Part shown: positions 1 to 7,539 of the stretch, piece by piece
Layout of the letters: each line of letters starts with the position of its first letter
Numbering within the stretch: the first letter of the stretch is position 1
Assembly (NCBI GenBank): GCA_964490835.1
Contig: CAZBEA010000011.1
Span: 1-21,473 of the forward strand
Source of the DNA: CAZBEA01 sp964490835
GTDB lineage: Bacteria > Patescibacteriota > Microgenomatia > Levybacterales > GWA1-39-11
Reading direction: 5' to 3'
DNA length: 21,473 bases
The notes under the pieces: model-generated
Databases searched by the model: none
What the model saw: only the letters and a program-made list of their open reading frames with translations
Told to the model about the DNA's origin: nothing
Made by a program: the position numbers and the translations under genes

Positions 1-51
1 CCCCCCCCCCCCCCCCCCCCCCCCCCCCCCACCCCCCCCCCACCCCCACCC
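1..51. other. Poly-C low-complexity contig end
   Basis: The first 30 bases are all C, followed by C runs broken by single A residues, then an A7 run and ordinary sequence. Nothing else in the window resembles it. The pilin reading frame stays open through it only because CCC and CAC are sense codons (Pro, His). The most likely explanation is a sequencing or assembly artefact at a contig end, for example poly-G reads from two-colour chemistry, rather than genomic DNA. Confidence 0.8.
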
Positions 52-294
52 AAAAAAATCGCAACATTTTTAATTCTTTTCTCTGCTGTTGTTGCAGGAT
101 TTTTGATAGTGTATGCAGGAATAAAATTCGTAAATTCACATGGCGACCCTCAGCAAGTGGAATCGGCCCGCAAAACCCTGACATATGCAATTATCGGGCT
201 TGTTTTTGTCATCTTGTGCTTCTTTATTCTGCAGTTCTTATCGGATATTACAGGGGTTGATCAAATTACAAAACCAACTTTTGAAACGCCATAA
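52..294 (+). CDS. TrbC/VirB2-like pilin, 5' truncated
   Basis: This is the 3' part of a gene whose start is lost at the window edge; the frame is open from base 52 and ends with TAA at 292-294. The visible 80 residues contain two hydrophobic helices, roughly residues 3-25 and 47-68, joined by a short polar loop containing GDPQQ and an ESARKTLTYAIIG stretch. This two-helix hairpin with a small polar loop is the architecture of TrbC/VirB2 pilins, the subunits of conjugative and type IV secretion pili, which sit in the membrane before assembly. A TTG at 103 could be taken as a start, but the hydrophobic sequence continues upstream of it, so it is internal. It lies 3.2 kb from the PrgI-VirB4 operon, separated by three minus-strand genes, so it may belong to the same machine but not to the same transcript. 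The subfamily is inferred from architecture only. Confidence 0.75.
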   Translation, partial: KKIATFLILFSAVVAGFLIVYAGIKFVNSHGDPQQVESARKTLTYAIIGLVFVILCFFILQFLSDITGVDQITKPTFETP

Positions 295-304
295 TTGATG
301 ATAT

Positions 305-2194
305 TTACGCGTGAGCCGGAGCGTGTCCGCCACCGCCAAGAGATTTATTAGCAAGCCACCACGCGCCGAGCGGAACCGGACCAAGAAGCATAAAGAGAAC
401 TCCAAGACCCAAGGGAGATTTGGATTTATCGTTGAGCCACTTTGCGGTTGATACTGCTTTACCGTCCTTTTTCTTCAACTCGTCAATTTTTGCGCGTATT
501 GCTTTTGCTTCAGGAGAGTCGTCCTTTCCAATCGCCTCGGCAAACCATGGAGATGAAAGTATTCCGGACATTTCCGATTTTTTGTATGCTCCATTGATCA
601 GATTTGCCTTGACCACATCAAGAGCGACACGAGCTCTCATTGTTTCTTTCCATTTTGTTGTGTCCATCATTTTCTTTCCTTCGGGAGAAAGAACTCTTAC
701 CGTTCTTCCGGGAACTGTGGGATGAGGCGCGTCAACTGCAAATCCCTGTCTGATAAGAATTTTTTCAAGCACAGCATCCGGTCCTTTTGTAATATCTTTT
801 AGATCATTCATGTATTCTGTTGCCCTATTGCCGGGCATCGTCTTCCTTCTTATGACGCCCTTTCTATCTTTATTATCATAAAGCTCTGCGAGGGATTGGT
901 ATATTCTTTTATCAACTACCTCTTGTGCGTCAGCGGCCCTTTTATCCGCTGCTTCTTTTGCCGGCTTTTCGAATGTGGCGATCTTATCTCCGAAATATCG
1001 ATCTGCCGCCTCAAGAAATATATTGTCGAGAGTTTTTGTAAGTTTTTCTTTGGGATCGCCTTTTTTAGCAGCTGCTTCAGCTTTTTTGTCTTCTTCTGCT
1101 TTTCTTGCTTTGTCCAAGTCTTGCTGTCTTTCCTTAACAAGATCTTCTGCGGTATCGAGATCAATTTTACTCGCTCTTTGTTCTCTGTCTATTCGTTCAT
1201 TTTCTGATAGAAGATGGTCACGGTCTTTATGAAAATCTGCAACCACCCCCTGCATTGATCGATATTCCAATACAGGTGCCTCGACTTCCTTTGCCGCATC
1301 CAATGCCGATTTCATCTGAAGATCTATTGCTGAACCCGCAGGAGGATAAATCGGGTTACCATTCCTTCCTTTTGGAAGCCCATCTAAAATTCTTTGATAT
1401 TCGGTGAGATTTCGCTCATAGGTTTGTTTCTGAGCTTCTATCTTTGGACTTAGCGCTCTTAGTCTTTCTTCTGCCCTTCTCAACTCTGCTACCCTTTCAC
1501 CCTCGCCCTCAAAGGCTTCAAGTTTGGTTGTATTTTTACCTTTTTCCCTCTCTCTGTCCTCCCGAGCGTCTTTGATTTTTTGGGCTTCTTCTTCTGCTGA
1601 ATCTACACTTCTTGTTTTATCTCGAATGTCTTTAGGCTCTAGCGCATCCTCGATATCCTCATCGGTCTGCCATGAAGAATTTTCAGGATCAAACTTTTCT
1701 TTCAAAATAGTTTTTACCGTCTCTCGGAACTGTGGGTCTTCCAAGAAGTGCTTTAGCGATTCAGGGTCTCCGCCCTCCCGCACGAGCCATTGATTTAATA
1801 AATCACTTGATTCGACAATTGCTTTAATATTTTCGACAACTGCATCAATTTGTTCGGGAGTCATCTCTTCCGGACTTTTTTTTGCAAAAGCCAAAACCTC
1901 ATTCAGCCTCGCCTGAGCATTCGTCTGTTCATCACCGGTTAGAAGAGATTCTATAGCGCTTTGTGCTGTTTGCTCGACTTTTTTATCGAGCCCTGAGGCA
2001 AGTCCTTCAGGCTTGTTGCGATTTTTGAAAATTTCGGCCTGCGATTGTAATGCTCCTTCGGCTCCTTTGGTTGCTTGATCTGCCCGTATCTTTGCTGCCT
2101 CTTTGCCTGCCGCAGTAAGCGGCGAGGCAGTCGCTTCTGGCCTTGCCATTACAGCTTCTTGCAGAATTTCTGTACTTGAAGGTATGTCAGCCAT
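305..2194 (-). CDS. Large coiled-coil protein with C-terminal membrane anchor
   Basis: The product is not a family I recognise. From the ATG at 2194 it has 629 residues, mostly charged and helical. A long Lys/Glu/Arg/Ala-rich region covering about residues 200-410 should form coiled coil. Near the C-terminus, about residues 595-616, is one hydrophobic stretch with GPVPLGAWW, followed by a Gly4-His tail; this would anchor it in the membrane with nearly the whole protein on one side. The open frame extends 12 codons further up to a TTG at 2230, but that TTG is the first codon of a TTGACA -35 box, and the matching -10 box ends six bases before the ATG at 2194, so the ATG is preferred. Lying between a VirB2-like pilin and the PrgI-VirB4 operon, it could be a scaffold or tether of that machine; this is guilt by association only. 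Confidence 0.8.
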   Translation of the reverse strand: MADIPSSTEILQEAVMARPEATASPLTAAGKEAAKIRADQATKGAEGALQSQAEIFKNRNKPEGLASGLDKKVEQTAQSAIESLLTGDEQTNAQARLNEVLAFAKKSPEEMTPEQIDAVVENIKAIVESSDLLNQWLVREGGDPESLKHFLEDPQFRETVKTILKEKFDPENSSWQTDEDIEDALEPKDIRDKTRSVDSAEEEAQKIKDAREDREREKGKNTTKLEAFEGEGERVAELRRAEERLRALSPKIEAQKQTYERNLTEYQRILDGLPKGRNGNPIYPPAGSAIDLQMKSALDAAKEVEAPVLEYRSMQGVVADFHKDRDHLLSENERIDREQRASKIDLDTAEDLVKERQQDLDKARKAEEDKKAEAAAKKGDPKEKLTKTLDNIFLEAADRYFGDKIATFEKPAKEAADKRAADAQEVVDKRIYQSLAELYDNKDRKGVIRRKTMPGNRATEYMNDLKDITKGPDAVLEKILIRQGFAVDAPHPTVPGRTVRVLSPEGKKMMDTTKWKETMRARVALDVVKANLINGAYKKSEMSGILSSPWFAEAIGKDDSPEAKAIRAKIDELKKKDGKAVSTAKWLNDKSKSPLGLGVLFMLLGPVPLGAWWLANKSLGGGGHAPAHA

Positions 2195-2200
2195 GAACCT

Positions 2201-2230
2201 AGAATACGTTATTTCTTTCATATTTGTCAA
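2201..2230 (-). promoter_or_regulatory. Sigma70-type promoter, leaderless
   Basis: On the minus strand TTGACA (2230-2225) is a perfect -35 and TATTCT (2206-2201) a good -10, with an 18-base spacer. The normal start point, seven bases past the -10, is 2194, which is exactly the A of the ATG of the 629-residue protein. No SD sequence is present, so the mRNA is probably leaderless. Confidence 0.7.
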
Positions 2231-2298
2231 TCTTGGGGAGATTGTAATATGAATCTATCCTGGCAACTTGATAAGGGAATTATAATTTCCTAACAAAA

Positions 2299-2658
2299 CT
2301 ATTGCGAATACGGTGGGGTGACTTTTTTTGTAATGCTTTTAACCAAGGCTAAGGCACGCTCGAGCTTGCCTTGTTTTATCAACATTTCAACACCGTCTGC
2401 CACTTCATCATCAACCTTATCTTGCATCTGCCCCCTTGTTTGTTCGAGTAGGACTGAAAAGATCGGCCATTTATCGGTCATTTCTTGTAGCAACCCAATT
2501 AGTTCGGTCATATTCTTGATCGTATTTATTCGCTCGAGCAAAAAATATGAAATTTCCGGTGGATCATCGACTGTCAGCTGCTCGTTTTCGAGCGCTGTAG
2601 CCATAATTTCCAACACCTCTCGCTCGACTCTTTCTTTTTCTTCTGCAGTAAATTCCAT
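2299..2658 (-). CDS. Small acidic helical protein, unknown function
   Basis: The predicted protein has 119 residues and begins MEFTAEEKERVER. It is charged, rich in Glu and Leu, and looks entirely alpha-helical without a signal peptide or membrane segment, so it should be cytoplasmic. I cannot assign it to a family. The frame is open up to an ATG at 2715, but the extra N-terminus would run into the 3' end of the metalloprotease gene and has an unconvincing composition. The ATG at 2658 is chosen because an extended -10 element (TGATATGAT, 2674-2666) ends seven bases before it. It follows the M50-like metalloprotease gene by 28 bases on the same strand, so it may be read both from its own promoter and through from that gene. 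Confidence 0.7.
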   Translation of the reverse strand: MEFTAEEKERVEREVLEIMATALENEQLTVDDPPEISYFLLERINTIKNMTELIGLLQEMTDKWPIFSVLLEQTRGQMQDKVDDEVADGVEMLIKQGKLERALALVKSITKKVTPPYSQ

Positions 2659-2665
2659 ATCTTTT

Positions 2666-2674
2666 ATCATATCA
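2666..2674 (-). promoter_or_regulatory. Extended -10 promoter
   Basis: TGA-TATGAT on the minus strand matches the TGn-TATAAT extended -10 form, which needs little or no -35. The expected start point is 2659-2658, at the ATG of the 119-residue protein. The same nine bases occur in the promoter of the next gene upstream (3379-3371). Confidence 0.5.
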
Positions 2675-2686
2675 TGACAATCGGCT

Positions 2687-3361
2687 TCATTTTCTAAAAA
2701 GCATCCGTGGAACAACTATGAGAATATTCATTCCAAGAGGAATAGCAAGAATTTTATTCATAACGACAATGCTGTCCGCAATCTTTCCCTGCATTAAAAA
2801 TGAAATCAATTTTGGAACTTGCTCATCCCATATAAAATAAAACAAAACGATAAGAACCAAAGCTATGCCAATAAACTCTATACACGCCTCGATGTCTTTT
2901 TTACTCGAAAACATCGTATTTGCCGTGACAAAAATGACGTAGCTTCCCAAAATCACAGCAGCTGCAAGATAGACGAATGTGAGTCTCAGTTGAAGTATTT
3001 CGTAGATAGCAACTACAAGAGCAAGAAGTACAAGTATCCCGACAAGAAGTGGGGCGATTCCAATAAAAAAAGACCGAATCGGATCGGTTCGCTCGACTCG
3101 AACGCTTCCCAATTTTATATGCTCGCCCTCCTCCTGCGGCCAGACGGTGAACGCTCCGGTTCGAACGCGTAACGACTCTGCCATGAACATATGCGACAAT
3201 TCGTGAATAATTGTTCCGGGTAAAAAAATAAATGCCAGGATTTTGATTGAGAATTTTCTCCCCAAACCTATTTTTACCAAAACATCGTAAAAACTTTGAA
3301 AAACATACCTCGAAGTCAACCATATTGAAAAGATCAGAAGAATTAACATGATGTACGCCAT
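2687..3361 (-). CDS. M50-like membrane zinc metalloprotease
   Basis: This encodes a polytopic membrane protein of about 224 residues with an HELSH zinc-binding motif at residues 53-57, inside the stretch PGTIIHELSHMFMAE. That is the HExxH signature of intramembrane (M50/site-2-protease-like) metalloproteases, where the two His bind zinc and the Glu activates water. A later NTMFSSKKD stretch (N148, D156) could give the third ligand, as an Asn/Asp motif does in M50 enzymes. Hydrophobic helices are seen near residues 3-22, 36-56, 96-118, 125-147 and 157-180. M50 enzymes cut within or near membrane segments, for example anti-sigma factors or signal-peptide remnants; the substrate here is unknown. 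Two starts are possible, ATG 3367 and ATG 3361; the second fits the upstream extended -10 better. It diverges from the PrgI-VirB4 operon, so membrane-protein or pilin processing is a reasonable guess. Confidence 0.8.
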   Translation of the reverse strand: MAYIMLILLIFSIWLTSRYVFQSFYDVLVKIGLGRKFSIKILAFIFLPGTIIHELSHMFMAESLRVRTGAFTVWPQEEGEHIKLGSVRVERTDPIRSFFIGIAPLLVGILVLLALVVAIYEILQLRLTFVYLAAAVILGSYVIFVTANTMFSSKKDIEACIEFIGIALVLIVLFYFIWDEQVPKLISFLMQGKIADSIVVMNKILAIPLGMNILIVVPRMLFRK

Positions 3362-3370
3362 ATCCATACA

Positions 3371-3379
3371 ATCATATCA
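3371..3379 (-). promoter_or_regulatory. Extended -10 promoter of M50-like gene
   Basis: TGATATGAT on the minus strand (TG at 3379-3378, TATGAT at 3376-3371) is an extended -10 element. Transcription would start near 3364, three bases before the ATG at 3361 and inside the codon of the alternative ATG at 3367. No SD sequence or clear -35 is visible. Confidence 0.5.
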
Positions 3380-3416
3380 TTCCGCCTCACTTCAAAACCC
3401 CTGATTGCAAGTTTAT

Positions 3417-3425
3417 TTATCCACA
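3417..3425 (+). promoter_or_regulatory. Perfect DnaA box upstream of the PrgI-VirB4 operon
   Basis: TTATCCACA is an exact match to the consensus DnaA box. It lies in the 157-base space between the divergent M50-like gene and the PrgI operon, 93 bases before the PrgI ATG. The other perfect copies in the window are all in the dnaA-dnaN spacer or the dnaA promoter, so it may be a regulatory DnaA site. No confident promoter for the operon could be drawn in the remaining sequence; weak hexamers TTGCAG (3481) and TACGCT (3504) are the best pair. Confidence 0.5.
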
Positions 3426-3518
3426 TGGCACGCACGCTCTTTTCACACAGTGAACCTACAATTGACCCACTTTGATAATCTTGCAGTAAAAATTTTCACG
3501 TAATACGCTTGATTTACT

Positions 3519-4739
3519 ATGGAGAATCATCCGATTCCGCAGGATGTTACCGGTTTTAAATTTAGGCTCATTGGGAGTATAACACTCAAACAATTTTTGT
3601 ATCTTTTGTTCTTTGGGATTTTTTGTGTTGTTATATTCATACTTCCGGTTTCAATTTTTTTGAGAGTTCCTTTCATGATGCTTTTTGCAGCGCTCGGGCT
3701 CGCGCTGGCCTTCGTTCCGGTGGAAGGTCGACCGCTTGATGTCATGGCTGTACATTTTCTCAAAGCCCTCCCCTCTGAAAATAGATATATTTATCACAAA
3801 AAGGGCGCTAATTTTTTTGCGTACGAATTTTTAAAAGCGACCAATCATCCGCACCCCACACCTCAACAAACCCAAGAAAGCGAGGCGCAACGGAAAAGTA
3901 TGCTGCTGTCTCAGCTTAGAAATTCATCATACAGGCCTGATCAGCAGGAAATTGATTTTATGAAAAATATAAAATCATTTTTTGAAGACACAGCCTATAC
4001 CAAAACAACAACGGTCACGCCCATCGTCCCTGTCAAACCCGCACCTCCTCCACCACCTCCTGCAAAAGTTGTCCTTCCCCAAACTCAAACCGCGCAGCCT
4101 GCCTCAGACTATGCAAAATCACTCGGAGAGCAAGCACTTGCGCTGCAACGTCAAATTGAGAAGACTGAGGAAGAAGAAAAACACGCACAAAACCAAGCAG
4201 ACCTTGAGCACCAAATTAAAGACCTCCAGGCGCAGCTTGATACTATTCTTAATCAACGCGACAGTCTCGAGAAGAAAATGTTATCGTATGAAAAAGAAAG
4301 CGAGCAGAAAAATGTCTATACTCCGACTGTTCAAAATGCAGACGCGGCGCCAAAAGAAGAAAAAATTACCCAATCGGCTCGAATTGTGTCATCTAAAGAG
4401 TCACAACTCAAAGCCGGCTTCCCATCGCTACCGGATATTCCAAACGTCGTTTTGGGAATTGTAAAAGATCCACGAGACAAGGTTTTGCAAAATATTCTGG
4501 TCGAGGTGATTGATAAAGACAGTATTCCGGTTCGTGCTTTTAAAACGAATGCGCTCGGACAATTTCGAGCCGCAACACCACTCCCCAATGGAACATACAA
4601 AGTCTTTTTTGAGGATCCCAAGAAAGAACACGAGTTTGATACAATAGAAATATCGCTTGCGGGTGAGATTTTCCAACCCCTTGAAGTGTTTTCTATCGAT
4701 CAACGCGAAAAGTTACGACGTGAACTTTTCCAAAATTAA
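3519..4739 (+). CDS. PrgI-family protein with C-terminal carboxypeptidase-regulatory-like domain
   Basis: First gene of the secretion operon, 406 residues. The N-terminal 90 residues (PIPQDVTGFKFRLIGSITLK, then two membrane helices near 26-46 and 49-67 and the motif PVEGRPLD) match the PrgI family, inner-membrane components of Gram-positive-type conjugation systems that sit next to VirB4 and correspond to VirB3-like proteins. A Pro-rich stretch (about 173-183) and a coiled coil rich in Glu, Gln and Lys (about 200-265) follow. The last 95 residues resemble a CarboxypepD_reg/transthyretin-like beta-sandwich, with GIVKDPRDKVLQN, TNALGQF and LPNGTYKV typical of such domains. PrgI proteins are usually near 100-150 residues, so the tail is an added domain, possibly for contacts outside the membrane. 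There is no SD before the ATG. Five bases separate it from the next gene. Confidence 0.85.
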   Translation: MENHPIPQDVTGFKFRLIGSITLKQFLYLLFFGIFCVVIFILPVSIFLRVPFMMLFAALGLALAFVPVEGRPLDVMAVHFLKALPSENRYIYHKKGANFFAYEFLKATNHPHPTPQQTQESEAQRKSMLLSQLRNSSYRPDQQEIDFMKNIKSFFEDTAYTKTTTVTPIVPVKPAPPPPPPAKVVLPQTQTAQPASDYAKSLGEQALALQRQIEKTEEEEKHAQNQADLEHQIKDLQAQLDTILNQRDSLEKKMLSYEKESEQKNVYTPTVQNADAAPKEEKITQSARIVSSKESQLKAGFPSLPDIPNVVLGIVKDPRDKVLQNILVEVIDKDSIPVRAFKTNALGQFRAATPLPNGTYKVFFEDPKKEHEFDTIEISLAGEIFQPLEVFSIDQREKLRRELFQN

Positions 4740-4744
4740 CAACT

Positions 4745-5374
4745 ATGCCCAAAAAACAACAGATACATTCGTCTACGCAAGACTTTACTGAGATTGTCGA
4801 GATCACAGACGGCGTCGCGTACTTTAAAGGGAGACGAGCGTGCACGGCTCTTGAGATCTCCTCTGTGAATTTTTTCTTACTTTCACAAGATGAACAAAAT
4901 GCTCGGGTGTATGGGTACATGTCTCTTCTAAATTCTCTTTCGTTTTTTATTCAAATTCTTATTGTAAGTAAAAGAGTTGATATGTCAGGATATCTGAAGC
5001 TTCTCGATTTGAAAATTACAAACGCACAGAATCCAAAAGTCTCACAACACCTTGAACAATATCGGGTTTTTATCCAAGAGTTGATAAAAGGAGAAGACCT
5101 CTTAGATAAAAAGACTTATATCATTATTCCTATTTCATTCATTGAGATGGGTGCCGGAGCTGCGGTTAAAGCTAATAAAGGCGGGTTTTCGGAACAAGCC
5201 AAAGAGGCGCTTATTTCCAAACGCAATACGGTTATTTCGCAAATTGAGAGGATTGGGCTAACGGCACGGCCATTGGGAAATGATGAAATGATTTCTCTTT
5301 TTTATGAGCAATTCAACCAGGAAATTATCAACACCGACTTTAACTCAGACGATCTGAAAAATATCGTTTTATAA
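4745..5374 (+). CDS. TraC-like protein (stand-alone VirB4 N-terminal domain-like)
   Basis: This 209-residue soluble protein lies between the PrgI and VirB4 genes, five bases after the first and three before the second. It has an FTEIVEITDGVAYFKG start, a central FFIQILIVSKRVD stretch and the segment KKTYIIIPI near residue 130. The order and the alternation of beta strands and helices resemble the N-terminal, non-ATPase region of TraC/VirB4 proteins, which docks the ATPase on the membrane part of the machine. In patescibacterial loci this part often occurs as a separate gene before virB4. Assignment rests on context and general similarity; no catalytic motif is expected or seen. No SD precedes it, so translation probably depends on coupling to PrgI. 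Confidence 0.7.
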   Translation: MPKKQQIHSSTQDFTEIVEITDGVAYFKGRRACTALEISSVNFFLLSQDEQNARVYGYMSLLNSLSFFIQILIVSKRVDMSGYLKLLDLKITNAQNPKVSQHLEQYRVFIQELIKGEDLLDKKTYIIIPISFIEMGAGAAVKANKGGFSEQAKEALISKRNTVISQIERIGLTARPLGNDEMISLFYEQFNQEIINTDFNSDDLKNIVL

Positions 5375-5377
5375 ATT

Positions 5378-7528
5378 ATGCTCGGACTCGGAAAGAAAAA
5401 AGACAATACACAACCAGTACAACAGCCGGCGTCCCCGGCTGGCGCACCACAGCAGACTGCAGCTCCTGCTCAACCTGTGCAGGCCGCTCAAAAAAATGCG
5501 CAACCCAATATCCAGGGAGAAAATAAGGCTGTTTCAATGCTCAAGGACGGTTCGGTCAGTGTTCTCGATCTTATTGCCCCATCGTCAATTGAGGTCGACT
5601 TCAAACATATTCGTGTCGGTGATAAATTTTACAGGACCTTTTTTGTCGTTGACTATCCCCGTCAAGTTTCACCAAATTGGCTTTCAATCCTCATCGATTA
5701 CAAAGAAACGATGAATATCGGAATGTATATCTATCCTGTTGAAAGCAAGGATGTTCTATCGAATTTGAGGCGAAAAATTGCAGAAATGGAGGCAACGATC
5801 GCCTCTGATGCAAAAACAGGAATGGAGCCGGATCCCAAGCTCCAAGCAGCGCTCGAGGATGCAATAGCCCTTCGCGAAGAGCTTGCTCGCGGACTTGAGA
5901 GATTTTATCAATTCGGACTTTACATAACTCTTTCTGCGCCAACCATTCAAGCGCTTGATGAGCATACAAAAGAACTCAAAACACTCCTCGCATCAAATCT
6001 TATGATTATCAAGCCCGCGACGCTTCAGATGGAGGACGGATTCAAAACGACCCTTCCCATGGGAACCGACAGAATCATGATTACCCGCAACATGGACACG
6101 ACCTCTGTCGGCTCGACCTTCCCATTCACCTCGTATGAAATTTCTCACCCGAACGGAATTCTATACGGGGTTAATACGATCAATAGTTCGCTTGCAATTA
6201 TCGACCGGTTCTCCTTTGAGAATGCGAATGAGGTTGTTTTTGGAAAATCCGGATCCGGAAAATCATTTCTCGTAAAACTCGGGATTTTGCGACAAATGAT
6301 GTTCGAGGCGGAGATCATGATCATCGACCCCGAAGACGAATATAAGTCGCTGTGTCATGCGCTCGATGGGGAATACGTAACGTTTTCAAAATCTTCTGAA
6401 GTAAAAATTAATCCGTTTGCTCTTATGGTCGAGGACCAGACAGAAGCACAGCTTGGCATTAAGATTCTCTCGCTCCATGGCCTTCTCAAAACAATGATGG
6501 GAGAGATGACCCCAACGCAAGAAGCCATCCTGGATCGAGCGATTGTACTAACCTACAAACAAAAAGGCATTTCACCCGATCCGGCAACGTATAAAAACGA
6601 GCCGCCGATTCTTGAAGACCTCTATAAAACGCTCCTTAACATGGAAGAGCCTGAAGCCAAAGATTTGGCATTTCGACTTGAGAAGTACGTCAAGGGAGGA
6701 TTTGCCGGACTCTTCAATCAACAAACCAATTACGACGTAAAAAACCAACTCACCGTTTTTTCCCTCAAGCAACTCGAGGAAGCACTCCGCCCGATTGCGA
6801 TGCATGTTATTCTGGACTTTGTCTGGAATAGGGTCAGAACAAAATTGAAAAAGAGAATTTTAGTAGTCGATGAAGCCTGGTATCTGATGAAGTATCCTGA
6901 TTCCGCATCGTTCCTTCAGGGAATCGCAAAACGCGCAAGAAAATATTACCTTGGAATGACAACCCTCACCCAGGAAATAGAAGACTTTTTGGCCTCCGAG
7001 TACGGGAAATCGATCCTCTCAAATTCTTCAATTCAGATACTTCTCAAACAAAATTCGACAGAGGTTGAAATGCTCGCAAAAACGTTAAATTTATCAGAAG
7101 GGGAAAAGCAATATCTTCTGACTTCACAAGTCGGTGAGGGTCTTCTTTTTGCGGGTCAAAATCATGTGACTGCGCAATTTATCGCCTCGCAATTTGAATA
7201 TGACATTATCACTTCACGCCCTCAAGATCTCGTAGATAACAGCGAGCCTTCAAATGTACAATCGCTTCTTAATACCCCATCAGAACAAGACTCACCGATT
7301 CCTCCGGCAAATTACTCTTCTGCTGCCGAATCGACTGAAATCTCCCCTCAGGAATTTCAGCAAGTCTCATCACAGCCTACAGCTACCCCGATTCCCCAGC
7401 AGCCCATTCCACAACAGCCACCGATCTATTCCCCTCAACCGGGTGCACAGACACCACAGACAAACACCTCTCCAATTCAACAGTCAAGCAAAATACTGCC
7501 TCCTCAAAAAGGGCCAGGACAACAATAA
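5378..7528 (+). CDS. virB4: VirB4-family type IV secretion ATPase
   Basis: A 716-residue ATPase that powers assembly and substrate transport in type IV secretion and conjugation, acting at the cytoplasmic face of the membrane. The Walker A motif GKSGSGKS is at residues 289-296, and Walker B ILVVDEAW at 494-501 with Asp498 and Glu499. The stretch MIIDPEDEY after Walker A and the segment TTLTQEIEDF after Walker B are typical VirB4/TraC/TrbE features. Residues 12-45 are Pro/Gln/Ala-rich and probably disordered, as is the Pro/Gln/Ser-rich C-terminal tail from about 620. Most VirB4 proteins are near 800 residues; part of the missing N-terminal region may be supplied by the TraC-like gene just upstream. 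No relaxase or VirD4 coupling protein is seen in the window, so DNA transfer cannot be concluded. Confidence 0.93.
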   Translation: MLGLGKKKDNTQPVQQPASPAGAPQQTAAPAQPVQAAQKNAQPNIQGENKAVSMLKDGSVSVLDLIAPSSIEVDFKHIRVGDKFYRTFFVVDYPRQVSPNWLSILIDYKETMNIGMYIYPVESKDVLSNLRRKIAEMEATIASDAKTGMEPDPKLQAALEDAIALREELARGLERFYQFGLYITLSAPTIQALDEHTKELKTLLASNLMIIKPATLQMEDGFKTTLPMGTDRIMITRNMDTTSVGSTFPFTSYEISHPNGILYGVNTINSSLAIIDRFSFENANEVVFGKSGSGKSFLVKLGILRQMMFEAEIMIIDPEDEYKSLCHALDGEYVTFSKSSEVKINPFALMVEDQTEAQLGIKILSLHGLLKTMMGEMTPTQEAILDRAIVLTYKQKGISPDPATYKNEPPILEDLYKTLLNMEEPEAKDLAFRLEKYVKGGFAGLFNQQTNYDVKNQLTVFSLKQLEEALRPIAMHVILDFVWNRVRTKLKKRILVVDEAWYLMKYPDSASFLQGIAKRARKYYLGMTTLTQEIEDFLASEYGKSILSNSSIQILLKQNSTEVEMLAKTLNLSEGEKQYLLTSQVGEGLLFAGQNHVTAQFIASQFEYDIITSRPQDLVDNSEPSNVQSLLNTPSEQDSPIPPANYSSAAESTEISPQEFQQVSSQPTATPIPQQPIPQQPPIYSPQPGAQTPQTNTSPIQQSSKILPPQKGPGQQ

Positions 7529-7539
7529 TCTAATTCTGT

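Noticed and set aside
420..1793. Several plus-strand and overlapping frames opposite the 629-residue gene
   Set aside because: Ser/Phe/Cys-rich antisense shadows of a Lys/Glu-rich coding region; the real gene has promoter, coiled-coil pattern and a membrane anchor.
2274..2290. Near-palindrome GGGAATTATAATTTCC as terminator of the 119-residue gene
   Set aside because: The stem is AT-rich and short with no T-run, so it is not convincing as a terminator or operator.
3158..3166. GGTTCGAAC resembling a tRNA T-arm
   Set aside because: It lies inside the M50-like gene and no matching acceptor, D or anticodon arm is found around it.
3517..3528. Shared 12-mer CTATGGAGAATC at PrgI and dnaA starts as a regulatory element by itself
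   Set aside because: Exact 12-base matches are expected by chance in a window of this size; noted only together with the DnaA boxes.
3982..4464. 160-codon Lys/Arg/Ser-rich plus-strand frame inside the PrgI gene
   Set aside because: Shifted reading of a coiled-coil and Pro-rich region; no own start signal, and the PrgI frame is continuous and conserved in style.
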